Shown here in pieces: positions 32,126 to 43,236 of a stretch of 64,000 nucleotides of DNA; position 1 is the first letter of the stretch; each line of letters opens with the position of its first letter. The translations under genes were made by a program, and so were the position numbers. This stretch comes from Cephalopachus bancanus. Lineage: Eukaryota > Chordata > Mammalia > Primates > Tarsiidae. Where the stretch lies: positions 496,001 to 560,000 of the forward strand of contig JAPVLO010000054.1 of NCBI GenBank assembly GCA_027257055.1, written 5' to 3'. The notes beneath the pieces were generated by a model, which was not told where the DNA came from, made no database searches, and worked only from the letters and a program-made list of their open reading frames with translations.

Positions 32126-33809
32126 GTCGGTGGATATTTTAGGATTTTATTTATTCATTCATTTGTTCATTTACTCATTCATTAAATGATGTTTTAATTC
32201 GTGTTCATTCTCTGCTAGGCACTGAATTAATCAATGTAGATAAAAGTTATATAACTGTTAAATATTTACGTTGAGAAATTGTCTTATAATATGTGTTTAA
32301 ATATTAGACAGGTGACAATATGGCATCTGATATTCCTTTCATGCCTTCTCTGATATACTTTTTTGTTTGTAAAGGGAGGCATGTTTTTATTTTACCTTTT
32401 TTGGGAGGGCATTTGGAAGGTTGAATCATTAAAGAAAAACTGACTGAATTATGGTCTTTGGATGAATATTTTAGATTTGAAGCTTAAAAGCAGAAGTTAA
32501 AGCTGATTTAACCTATACAGACAAAAGCAGATAATGGATCATTTGGACATAAGCAGGATGAAGGATTAAGATAATTGCAAACTAGTCAGAATATTTTCTT
32601 ATTCCACAGATTTAATTTACAATCTATCTATTTAGCATTAACTCACCAAATGGGCACTGGAAAATTTCTCATGGAATAGCCATTACTTCATACAGAATGG
32701 CCTTGGAATTTTGAAAACAATATTCTGTTTAAACTAATTAGGACCTTGTTGAACTCTGACATAGATCCAACCTCAAAACTGACTGCTTCCTTACTTTTTT
32801 AAGATCAAGAAGGGTTGGTAGCTCCAGAAATTTGAATACATTCATAGAATTACTTCCACAAAACCAGAAAGCCTCACCATTGAATAAATGGCGTATGACC
32901 GTCTCCAATTTAAAAGCATGTATGAAAACTTACTGGGTCAGTCTCTTTAATCTGTAATAGCTAGAATATGATAACAGAAGGGACTCTCCTACTGAGATGA
33001 CAATATTAAAATCATATTTTGAACAATGGCTCAGTCGTTCTAGATATGACTATGGTACTAGTTTCATAGGGGGGGTGAAAATATGTCCTTGGGCTTCTTA
33101 CACTTTCTTGGGATACTCTCAGTTCCTCAGTTTGTTCTTGTGTTGTTGTAAAATTTCATTTCCTCAAGGAACAAACGTTTTTACTGATTAAGCTATAGTT
33201 GGCTTTGACACTCAATAAATTCGTGTTCTTGAAAGTTCAAATTTCATATAAAAGTGATGTTTGGGTTTCCTTTATAACCTTGAATTGCTTTAAACAGGCC
33301 CAAATTCTCATTGTGGTGTCCAAATACAGGCAAACATGAAGACAAATCAAAATTTTTATATGATAATAGTCCTTTTATTCAATCTTCTTTGTTTAGTGGC
33401 AACTCTGATCTCAGAAGAGAGCTTACTAGTGTTTGGTGGTTTTACTCATATTAGATGGCTTGCTTTAGTTCCAGCCTAAAGACATACAACATGTGGCAAA
33501 CAGAACTCCAAACTCCTGGTTTTCACCCATCTCAAGTTGCTGATGTCTCCTGCTCTGGTATACTTCTCAATGATAAGGGGTCCCATGACTTCATATTTGG
33601 TTTTTTATCTTCACTATTTTAATCTTTTCCTATGTCAGTGGATTTCAGACTTCTTTGTGGCCCAGAATAAGAAACCCATATTACACTGTAATCCATTACA
33701 TACATGTTGATGAATTTATAAATTCAAACAAAAAAATTCACGAGACTAAATTGATCTGAAGTGCAATGTGCAACAAAACTGAACTGCCGGTGTCGTCTGC
33801 TACTTTTCC
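32126..33809. other. Mostly unassigned DNA
   Basis: A TTCATTCATT-rich patch with GCTAGGCACTGAATT (32147-32235) is probably an L2 end in minus orientation. Copy B of the local duplicate is at 32734-32855. Nothing else is recognised. Confidence 0.45.
32734..32855 (+). repeat. Local duplicate, copy B
   Basis: Direct-repeat partner of 31576-31705, 1.16 kb downstream: CTAATTAGGACCTT, CATAGATCCAACCT, CTGCTTCCTTACTTTTTTAA, ATCAAGAAGGGTTGGTAGCT, CCAGAAATTTGAATAC. Outside these limits the two copies differ. Confidence 0.85.
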
Positions 33810-34735
33810 CCTCGTGCTCACTATCCCAGCTTTCCTATTCTAGTTAACGGCATCACTATTCTCTCAGAAACTCTGACACCAAGAGAAGATAGCATCCTTG
33901 ATTCTATTTTTCCTTCTATCTTCCCTACTCTACATAAAACTTACTGTTCCTAAAACATGTCCTCAATTGACCTACTTCTCACCATTACAGCTACCCTAAT
34001 TTATGTCAAACTATAAACTCTTGCTTGGACTACAATAATTGCTTCCTAGTCTTCCTTCTTTTACTGCAAGGCCCCATATAATCCAGTTTTTTTAAATATA
34101 AAAGTATTCATATGAGGAGGGGAATAAAAGTCTACTTCATCCATAGAGAAAATGAATTACTCTGAAACTACTGAAACACATTGGGGGTTTCAGAGGGTAA
34201 CCAACGATTTCAAGTGATTCATACCTCTCTCCTCTTTCCCAGTGTCTTCCCCTTGTCCTTAGAATGACTTCTAATTACTTCTGGATCTTAATATTCTATT
34301 TTTTTCTTCCTTGGTTGACATTTACCAGACATACTGGCTTCTTTCTAGTTCTACCTTGAATAAGTGAAAGTCATTCCTGCTGCAGGGGCTCTGACCTTGC
34401 TGGCATGCTTTGTAGCCTTGGGAAATCTCTAAGTGGAGGTAATACCAGGCTGAAACCTTCTCTTATTCAAACTCATTTAAATGTTCCTTATTCAGAATGA
34501 TCTTTGAATATGTAAATCAGTATTTTTTATTCCATTTTACATTTTTTACAGATTTTATCAATATTGAAATTACATTACTTAGTGATTTTACTTACATTGA
34601 TGTGTTTATATTCTGTTTCTAAACACTGGAATGTACATTCTGAAAGGACCGGAATTTTTTCTATTTTATTCACAATTATATTCTCATCATCTAGAATCAC
34701 AAGAGGAAATAAATAAAGTATATTGGATGACTAAA
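33810..34735 (+). mobile_element. L2, gapped
   Basis: CCTCAATTGACCTACTTCTC with CATTACAGCTACCCTAATTT (33960-34003), CTTGGACTACAATAATTGCT (34023), GTGTCTTCCCCTTGTCCTTA (34242) and an L2-like tail at 34640-34730 occur in the order of the L2 3' region. Highly decayed with unrelated stretches between. Confidence 0.6.
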
Positions 34736-34830
34736 TTATTGTATTTAATTAGTATGTTGAATTAACTAATCTGTTAATATGTTGAATGATTAAGTAATCT
34801 TCTGATATAACATAGAAAGTGTTTTTCAGG

Positions 34831-34878
34831 TTTTATTTTACAAAGATATAATCTAAATTATATCTTTGTAAAATAAAA
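34831..34878. repeat. Perfect hairpin, 22-bp arms
   Basis: Inverted repeat with arms 34831-34852 and 34857-34878 and a 4-base CTAA loop. The arms are exact complements (outer TTTTATTTTACAAAG, inner ATATAAT). No terminal TA or longer target duplication is evident next to it. Confidence 0.95.
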
Positions 34879-34879
34879 A

Positions 34880-35872
34880 TACTATAACACTCTACAAAAC
34901 ATGCTGTAAAACTGTTATTCATGTTCATAGAAGCAGTAGTCTCCAAAGACTAGAAAGGGCTGAACCACTCTTAATTTTGAGGATACCGGTATATTTAAAA
35001 ATAAAACAATGGCAAATAACACCAGTAAAATGTGTGTTATAGATGCTACATTAGTCAATTAACACTTCACACATACAAAAAAAAGTTAGCAACATCATTT
35101 GTAAAGCCAAGAGTTTAAATTTAAGGTTAATGAACTCCAAGTCAAATCCTTATGATCAGTAGTAAAGCACAGCAAGGCATTATGGAAATGAATAAATCAG
35201 AATAACTTGGTGGTCTTGCCTTCACCAAAGAGGAGAGCCAAAACACAATTTCCTCTCAGTAGTAAAAAAAACTTCCTGGAAATTAGAGATGCTCAAGGAT
35301 AGATTTGCTTTAGGAGAAATGAATTCCCAGACTTTTGAGGCATCAAAGCCAGGTCCAACAGATTTGTTACAGATGTAATGATAGGTAGGAAAGCAGAAGA
35401 TGGATGCTTGACTAGAAAGATTTTTTAAATTTCCTATCTGTACTGAGAGTCTATGAATCTAAAATTGGCTTATATCTTGAACAAATATCAAATTTACTCC
35501 ATAATTTTTAACACATTAACACTTGCTTAGCGTCAAAGTTTCTACATTCATGACTCCTTAATTATAGTCATAGATTCCTTTCAAAGCCTATGTTTGTTAT
35601 TTTAAGAAACAGCATAACTTCTTCTGGGACATTGTTATTTCGTCTAAAAAAAAAATCATCTTTAAAGTTTATAACATTTCTCCCTAGCAGCAATTCACAC
35701 ATTGCCAGTTGTTTCTTTTTGGTTTCTACTTTAAAAAAATAAAACTTTGGGAATTTTGCCAATATTATTGATCTAGTATGTAAAGCAATAATTTATATTG
35801 GATGTATTTTATATCTCTATCCAATGGATATTTAACATATTTCATGCTATTAATTATTTCTCTATACTAAAG
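34880..35872. other. Unassigned
   Basis: Nothing recognised. Confidence 0.5.
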
Positions 35873-36072
35873 ATAGGCAAGCTTTGGCTGTAAAGGGCTA
35901 GACAGTATTTGTGGGCCATTTGATCTGTGTGATTATGTCACTACTCTGCTATTGTAGAGCAAAAGAAACTGTGGACAATATGTAAGTAAATGAACATATC
36001 TGTGTTCCAATAAAACTCTATTTATAAAACCCGGCAGAAGGCGGGATTTGACCAGAGGACTAAACCCTACTC
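35873..36072 (+). mobile_element. Non-autonomous hAT-like element
   Basis: GGCTGTAAAGGGCTAGACAG, TTGTGGGCCATTTGATCTGT, GTGTTCCAATAAAACTCTAT and GGCGGGATTTGACCAGAGGA follow a well-known short DNA-transposon consensus ('ctgtaaagggccagatag ... ttccaataaaactttatt'). I believe it is Charlie-type but do not assert the name. The same family occurs reversed at 57917-58135. Confidence 0.75.
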
Positions 36073-36989
36073 TACACTTGCATTTTAATACTATGGTGCA
36101 TAGCATTCCACTGTATGGTAAATCCCAATTTATTTACTCTTTACTTGAACATTTAAATTGTTTTCTGTCTTTCGTTTTTAGAAATAAAAATGAAAGTGCT
36201 CTACTATCGTACTTCTGAGTTTTATACAGGTTGTTGAGTATAGTTATATTTTACTACATCTCATTGCTACCTAGTTTCACATTACATGACTACCTAGCAA
36301 TTCATTTATTCCTGCTACCAAAGGTAAATAATATACTTATCTTTTTGAAGTAGAATTTTCTGTGTGGTAGAAGAGACTTAAGTAAAATTGTCTTGCTAAA
36401 GACAGGAAAGAATAGCAGGTACTTTATTTTTTTAGTGTACACTTTAGGGTATAAGAAACTAAAAGTTTCCCTTCCAGCACACTTTCTTCTGTTGAAATTC
36501 TTACTCTCCTTTTTGCCTGTGCCAGGTTTTCTCCTAAAGATTACCTTTTCCCCACAATATTTCATTGTCATTTCCAGTTTCAGGTTATATATGTCTGTGT
36601 CTCAAGCGAAAATGGATGCTACTACATCAAGAAGAATTTTTGGCTGGCACATACACCCTGCATTTTTCCTTGTGTTGACTTGAATTGAACTTTATTTTCA
36701 ATTTATCAGCTCTGAGTATGAATAAATAATTCTCCACCATAACAAAAAGCAGCAGTAATTTATTGTCAAAGATGGTGATATATTAGGGGTAAAAGAGATT
36801 TTCTCTTTCCTTCTCTGAAGGCTGTTACTATTAAAAATTGAGTTGGCTTGAGCTTTAACTTGATTCATTGTAGTGAGATTGGATTCATTCTTTTTAATAC
36901 TTTACCAACTTCTAGAGTGTCTACTTTGAGCAGCAATACACCACAGTGATAGTTATGGAGTGTGTAGTCAAGCTAATTGTATGAGAACT
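36073..36989. other. Unassigned
   Basis: Open frames on both strands at 36302-36683 overlap and lack any protein signature. Nothing else is recognised. Confidence 0.5.
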
Positions 36990-37190
36990 TTTACTGTAAC
37001 ATTTATTATCTCAGTGTCTTTAGAGAAGTTACACAACTGCTCTGTGTGTCATGTTTCTTCTATACAATGGAGCAAATACAAGAACTAATGATAGTACCGA
37101 TCTCATTTGTTGGCAAGAGAGGTGAGTTGAGACATTTATTTTTTGTTAATAAGAATTCAATAAATGTTAGCTGTTATTGTTATCATCTTG
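36990..37190 (+). mobile_element. MIR
   Basis: GAGAAGTTACACAACTGCTC, CTATACAATGGAGCAAATAC, GTACCGATCTCATTTG and AATAAATGTTAGCTGTTATT follow the MIR order to its 3' end. Confidence 0.8.
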
Positions 37191-37309
37191 AAGATTTTTC
37201 TTTTGTATTTTGTTCACCTGCCCAAGAACATAAAGTGCCTCTTCAATAGAAAGCATGTGTTTCTGTAAAGGCCTTCTCAGCAGTTACAGTTCATTAATCT
37301 CATGTCACT

Positions 37310-37600
37310 TTATTCTCTTAAGTGGCCCTTGGGCTCCTGCCAGTCAGTGCCTCACTGACCTTCACTCACCATGCTGTCCCTGCTTTTCAAAATGGCTTTA
37401 TCCTTGGTTCCCTTCTTCTTCCTCTAATGTGTGCTTCTGCCCTTGTGAATCCTTAAAAATAATGTTTTTTAAGAAAGGCTTTCCTGATTCCTTCCAGAGA
37501 TTATTTAACTTCAGGTTCTCTCAAGATATACATGTATATATTTTTTCATCTAGTTACTTTCTCAAAATACATTTCTGTGTAACTGAGAAAAAAGATGTCT
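37310..37600 (+). mobile_element. L2
   Basis: CTCCTGCCAGTCAGTGCCTC, TTCTGCCCTTGTGAATCC and AGAAAGGCTTTCCTGATTCC fit L2 ('agaggccttccctgacc'). The 141-codon plus-strand open frame at 37255-37680 lies on it, is rich in S, F, C and P, and is not supported as a gene. Confidence 0.6.
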
Positions 37601-39587
37601 TTTTTCATAATCTCCAATTCGCTGAGGAACCTATTCCAGAGAGTACTCATACATGGAAAGTTAACCAATTTCTCTTATAAAATAGTTTAAGATGTATTTA
37701 GAGAATTATACTAATAGTTTTGTTTTTGTTTTAGATACTACAATTGCATTTAGAAAGCAAAGCGATATCCTTACCATTCCTAAACACCTTGTAGTAACCA
37801 TGCAAAAAATATTATTTAGCTTTAAGAAGTTTACAAGATTATGATACTTTTGATTTTGCAGATGGGGTAAAAAGTCACACAGAATACATCTGTCTTAACC
37901 ATCTGGTGGTTTCTGCTATGGAGCCTTATCTTATAGCTCTAGGGTGATTTTTGTTTTCCTCTGTATCAAATCTACTTTTCTCTGTAATCCATTGATTCAC
38001 ATTCTGCAAATGAATGGGCTTTAAGTAAAAACTTTTCATGGTAAAGAAATATGCCCAATTAACTGCTTGTATTGTGACTGATACATCTGCAGGTTGCTGT
38101 AAAGTATTAACTGTATTTTAGGAAACTGCTGTTATACAAATTACTCCGTTGGTGCATCCTGAATGAGTGAATGTCCAGTTGATACCCAATTCCCCTAATG
38201 TCTAATGTTAACATTCCAGTTATCAACACGGTTGTCAGCTGTGTATCTAAACTCACATTTATCTTAAAATAGTGAATATTGCCTCAAAATAAGAGCACTG
38301 GAGGATGAAGTAGATATATTCCCAAAGAGAAAATGATTGCTATTTATCTATTAGTACAGTTATAGAAAATAGTAAAACTGTCACTTGTAAAATCTGTCTC
38401 AAAAAAAGGTAATCAGATCTACCTTATTAACTTGAGGCATGTAAAATTACTGTAATGGAGCATCTTAAAATTTATCAACCTGCTGAACATAAAAACCTAC
38501 ATTAAAAATTTACTGAAATGACTGCATATGTTATAGTCTAAAGATTTAGTAGCTTTGAAAGTCCTCAGCAAAATATGACAGGGCAAATTTTGCATTCGTG
38601 TTTGATTATATTCTATTAAAAACATGTATTTATTGACTACCTATCAGTTTTCAAATATAGACAAGGAAATAGAGAAACAAGATAGAAGTACTATGAACTT
38701 CAGAAATTTTGTGGTGTGGTGTAGAAGATAAATAGTTAAAGACAATTGATACAGAAAAAAATAAGGGATATTGTAACAGCTAAAATTAGATGATTTGAGA
38801 GCACAGAGGACAGACATTTTGCCCAGCTTGGGAGATTTAGTTACCAGTTGCTGCAGAACTTTGTTCTATTAGCCAGAGTTCATAACGTCTTGTCACTTCT
38901 TCCCCTCTTTCTGTGCTCTAATTCATTATTTCTCAGCAGTGACAAGAACCAAGCCAAAGAATTGCTAGATGATGTTGAATTACTTTTTTTTTATGACAGA
39001 GGGCTCAGCCCCACCTCCTACACTTCTGTTGCCATAGATTTCAAATTAAACGTTTCTCTGATCAAAGCATATACAACCTTGTTCTATTCATTATCATTTT
39101 ACCACACAAGATCACACATCTCTGATCTCTGTTGCTCATGACAGCAGATGAGTTGCACATGAATGACTGGAAAACACCACCTGCTCAATTCTTAATTCAA
39201 AAGAAAAATCATGGCTGTGCTGCTTGAAATGGAAATGTATTAATGTAAGCTCAGCATGCCACTTACCTTACCAACTATGAAAAGTGAAAGTTACTGAGTG
39301 CATGGGATAAAATATTGTGTTGCAGAGACCTGTTTTCTCTTTGGGAATTTCCCTCTGAAAATGCCAAGGACAGAGTGTGACTGATGAGACCACTATAGGT
39401 CATTCTCTAGATCACAACACTTGCTGTTTGGAGCTTGAAAATAATGAGAGTTGTTTTGAAAGTAACAGCCTATCAATAAAATGCATACAAGGTCCCAAAA
39501 TGTGGCCTGCCCAGTACTCAGTTGTGAACCACTGCTGTACTGATGCAAAGAATAAGAAAACTGATGATTTCTTTTTTTTCTCTTTTT
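37601..39587. other. Mostly unassigned
   Basis: Part of 38625-38840 may be an L2 in minus orientation (TTTATTGACTACCTATCAG, GAAGATAAATAGTTAAAGAC). The open frame at 38848-39141 (97 codons) has no recognised domain. The rest is unassigned. Confidence 0.4.
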
Positions 39588-39820
39588 CTTTTCTTGAGTC
39601 CAAGTCTTATTCTGTTGCCCAGGCTGGAGTGTAGTGGCACGCTCACGGCCACCGCGGCCTCGACCTGCTGGGCTCATAAGATCCTTCCGCCTCAGCCTTC
39701 CATGTAGCTGGAACTACAGGCACATGCTACTTCACTCAGCTTATATTTTCTTGATTTATTGTAGAGACGAGGTCTCACCAAGTTGCCCAAGCTGGTCTCA
39801 AACCCCTGAGCTCAGGCAAT

Positions 39821-40860
39821 TGTTGGGAGCCGGCCATGGAGGCCTGCCTGAGCATTAGGGATCCAGGCAGGCTGCGGACCTTGAGACCACCAGGCTGGTT
39901 CAGGAGCTGAAGGCCCATTCCCTCCTCCTTTCTTTGTTGTTTAGCGTTACCCACTGGCAGGGACTTTTATGATCTAAGCATGAAGTTCTGAGAATATGAC
40001 AGACATGGCTGACTCTAGGGATCCATTGTTCCCGCTTCTCACAGACTGCGGTTTCGGCTTTAAACTTAACGCAGTTCAAACTCAGATCACATTTGGGAGC
40101 CTTATACATAATACAAACTTCTTTATAAGATTTAAAAATATATTTATAAAATTAGTATATACATTTAGAGGGCTGTTTCCAGCATTAGATGGTATAGATT
40201 ATTATCTAGGGTTACCAGAAATGGCCCAGCACAAACTTTGGGCTGGGCCACATTCTTTAGGAACTGGTTTAAGCCATAATTAAGAGTTGTTTATAGTACA
40301 GGTAAAATTAGCACAGATAAGAATGGTATTAGGATTTTAGTCAGTTATATTGCTTTTGAGGAATATAAACCAAGTATGAGGAACAGTGAGATAACTTTGG
40401 GATTGTCCTTCCTCATGCTTGGGAAAATGCCTGGTGGGTGGGGGACGCCCCCCACCTACCTGGCTTTGTGTTCACGTAAAAGTCTTGTGATTTGATTGGG
40501 ATTGTCCTTCCTCATGCCTAAGGAAACACCTGGTGGGTGAGGGATGCACCTCACCCACCTGGCCTTGTGCTCACGTGAAAGTCTTGTGATTTAACATGTG
40601 AAAGTTTGGGATAAAAGACTCACGGCTGGTCCCAATAAATGGCTTCTGCTCATTTCACTGAACAGTTGTCCACTTTCTTTCTTTCTCTTTATATCTATCC
40701 CTCCATCTTTCTTTCAATATCTATCCCTACTACAGAATCGGCTTCTGCACTAGACAGAGTCCAGTCTCTTTCTTTCTCCTTATTTCTCCAGAATATTCGC
40801 CAACGCTGCCCCACCTTCCAGAGACCCTCTAAATCTCTTTTGGGGGGCTGGCTCCCCATA
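39821..40860 (+). mobile_element. Solo LTR, ERV2/IAP-like, in Alu
   Basis: 1040 bp, TGTTGGGAGCC at the start and GGCTCCCCATA at the end (imperfect inverted ends, last bases TA instead of CA). The exact 6-bp target duplication GGCAAT (39815-39820, 40861-40866) and the TGTTGGGAGCC start fit class II (betaretrovirus-like) LTRs. ATAAAA at 40611-40616 may be the TATA site, with AATAAA at 40634-40639. Downstream is a pyrimidine-rich U5-like stretch. No internal retroviral genes remain, so it is a recombined solo LTR. The open frames in it are accidental. Confidence 0.9.
40399..40592 (+). repeat. Tandem duplication in the LTR U3
   Basis: Two ~95-bp units (40399-40493 and 40498-40592), each from GGGATTGTCCTTCCTCATGC through CTGGTGGGTG, CCACCTACCTGGC or CCACCCACCTGGC and CACGT(A/G)AAAGTCTTGTGATTT. 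They lie just upstream of the TATA-like site, where U3 enhancer repeats usually are. Each unit has a self-complementary GGTGGGTG...CACC(T/C)ACC core. Confidence 0.95.
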
Positions 40861-40925
40861 GGCAATCCTTTTGCCTTGGCCTTCGAAAATGCTGGGATTA
40901 CCGGTTCAAGCCACCGTGCTCGGCC

Positions 40926-41544
40926 ACAAATGGTTTCTAACTCCAAGCCCAGAAACTTTTTATTTATATCTACAAGTAAAAGTAAGGAACACACATGATG
41001 TGGATTTGCATTAATTTTTGAGCAAAAACAATTCAAGGGAGACATTAAAGTGCAAACAAATAGAGGCAGGGTTCAGAATAATCACTAGCAAGACAAAATT
41101 TTGGCTGCTTCTTCCATCTTACAGCTTGCTTTGCTCCTCCATATTTAAAATTCCTTATTTTAGTCAGTAATCACTTTCAGGTTTTGACCTAAGCTCCTCA
41201 AGTGGTTCTTAATGTCATATTGTCATACAGTTGTATTTGACCAGCAGTTTGTCATTTCATTAGAACATATACTAGAAATTTGGCACTACTCAAATTTGAG
41301 CATATACGCAGGCTTATTGCTTTAAAGAAAGCAGATTAGGTGCTATCAAGACCTAATCCATAGAATTCAAAAATGAGTAACCTTCTTTCTGGCCTTTTGA
41401 CTACTGAGACTTAAGATGTAGGGAACAATGTTAATTTTATATGTTATATTTAATGCTTATAAAATGTATATGTTATATTTATGTTTATGTATTGAGTACA
41501 TTACAATTTAACTTTTATAATACTTTTATGAATTAGATGTCTAT
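40926..41544. other. Unassigned
   Basis: Nothing recognised beyond AT-rich DNA with short TATGTTATATTTA repeats near 41440-41480. Confidence 0.5.
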
Positions 41545-42148
41545 GGCAGGCAGGATTTAAATATGGTCCTAAGATCCCTACCTCTTGGATTCATGCTCTA
41601 TATAATTTCCTTCCTTAAGTATAAGCAGGACTCATAAATAAGATATAATATTACTCCCATGATTACACTACTTTATATGGCAGAGTTTTGCAGATGTACT
41701 TAACGTTCCTTTTAGTTGACTTAAAGTTTATTGAAAGGGAGATGATCCAGGGTGGGACTGTCCCCATTAGGGGTCTTTTAAGAAAGAAATGTAAAGCATG
41801 ATAGATTCTTCTACTGGCTTTGAAGGAGCAAAGTGTTATGTTGTACAGACAATGACTGGTGTTTCTGGGGGCTGGGAATGTCTCCTGCTTGACAGCAATC
41901 AAACACGAAAGTGAGGACCTTGGTTCTCTAAATTTTGCTAGAACAGGTGATCTGGGAAGAGGATTCCAAGCCTAAGGTGAACGTGTAGCCCTAACAAACA
42001 CCTTGTTTTCAGCCTGGTAAGCTCCTGAATTGAGGACCCAGTTAATCCTGGTGCAAATTCTGACCAACATAAACTGTGAAATGATAGATTTATGTTATTT
42101 TAAATTTTTGTTTTTGTGAAAATCTGCTGCACAACAATGGAAAATGAA
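41545..42148 (+). mobile_element. MaLR LTR (MLT1-like), older
   Basis: GGCAGGCAGGATTTAAATAT, CTGGCTTTGAAGGAGCAAAG, TTTTCAGCCTGGTAAGCTCC, then ACTGTGAAATGATAGATTTA and TTATGTTATTTTAA follow an old MLT1-type LTR. Confidence 0.7.
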
Positions 42149-42589
42149 TAAAAGGCCTTATTATATTAGTTTCTTCTAATTATTGAAAGTAAAAGAGATA
42201 TTAAACAACTTATCCAAGCTCACATAGGTTCGCAAGTAAAGGCCTTATGGCCTTAAAACCCGTAATGTTAGCATTCCACTTTACTGTACAATTCCCCTAA
42301 CAGACACTAACCCAAGAGGAAACATGCATCTAAAGGCTTGGCAGAGAAAGATACCAATAGGCAACAAGAAAGAAACAGAGATATGAAAACCTAACATTCA
42401 AAATGAAAAGTAATGGAGATAAACTGAGCGTGAGTTCTCAGGAAAAAGCTATGGTATACCAGTGTACTTGCAGAAGTACATGGAGAAAATGCAAAGCCCA
42501 TTTACTTGCTTTAGTATACTGTTGAACAAATTAATCCCTCATTATAATAGCGAAAGTTGTAAGCAAAAGAAAGTAGTGTCTGAATTTTA
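42149..42589. other. Unassigned, possible MIR trace
   Basis: AACAACTTATCCAAGCTCAC with ATAGGTTCGCAAGTAAAG (42203-42240) may be a MIR trace in minus orientation. Otherwise nothing. Confidence 0.35.
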
Positions 42590-42730
42590 TTTTGTTTTTT
42601 AAAACTTTGTATTAGAGATGAGGTGTCACTATGTTACCCAGGCTGATCTTGGCTTCTGACCTGAAGTATTCCTATCGCTTCAGCCTCCCAAAGTACTGGG
42701 ATTACAGATGTGAGTCACTGTATCTAGATT
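42590..42730 (-). mobile_element. Old Alu monomer (FLAM-like)
   Basis: AGAGATGAGGTGTCACTATG, TTACCCAGGCTGATCTTGGC, TCCCAAAGTACTGGGATTAC, GATGTGAGTCACTGTATCT: a single antisense left-arm-type unit, no second arm. Confidence 0.8.
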
Positions 42731-42913
42731 TTATAGGATGTTTTATTCAATAGAATAGAGAGGAAACGTGTCTCAGAATGAACTTTAAAACAATAATAAG
42801 AGAAAAGATTCAAGTTTTAGAAAAAGGGCTGATGGTTTAAGAAATTCAAAACAATTATATAAAATGGAGCTAGCAGTTCTGGGGATGAGAAAAAAATAAT
42901 AGATAAATAAATA

Positions 42914-43236
42914 AACTGGGCTCGGTGGCTCAGCCTGTAATCCCGTGCCTTTGGGAGGCTGAGGTGAGTGGATTGCCTGAGCCAGCGGGTTCGAGACCCA
43001 CCTGGGCAGCGAGACCTCATCTCTACAATAAATCAAAAAATCAGCCAGGCGTGGTAGTGCATGCCTATAATTCTAGCTAACTGGAAGGCTGAGGCAGAAG
43101 GATCGCTGGAGCCCAGCAGGTTGAGGCTGCGGTGGCCGGGAGCGGGCACTGTACTCCAGTCTGGGCGACCAAGTGAGACTCCAACTCAAAAAAAATAAAA
43201 ATTAAAAACAATAAATAAAATAAATAAAAATATCGT
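42914..43236 (+). mobile_element. Alu with long A/T-mixed tail
   Basis: ACTGGGCTCGGTGGCTCAGC start, both arms present, tail from 43188 of A-rich AAATAAA units to about 43236. The insertion site is itself AATAAATA-rich, which hides any target duplication. Confidence 0.93.

Larger units (their letters stand above)
39588..40925 (-). mobile_element. Alu split by a solo LTR
   Basis: The first part (39588-39820) runs from a T-rich start through GTTGCCCAGGCTGGAGTGTA to GAGCTCAGGCAAT. The remaining Alu resumes at 40861-40925 (GGCAATCCTTTTGCCTTGGC to the end CTCGGCC). GGCAAT is on both sides of the break, so the LTR landed in the Alu. Outer Alu target duplication is not obvious. Confidence 0.93.

Noticed and set aside
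37255..37680. 141-codon plus-strand open frame
   Set aside because: It overlies an L2 relic, is Ser/Phe/Cys-rich by composition, and has no domain, promoter or splice context.
38848..39141. 97-codon plus-strand open frame
   Set aside because: No recognisable domain or neighbour. A frame of this length is expected by chance in 64 kb.
40639..41045. Open frames of 116-119 codons on both strands
   Set aside because: They run across the LTR U5 and the Alu remnant and overlap each other. No protein signature.
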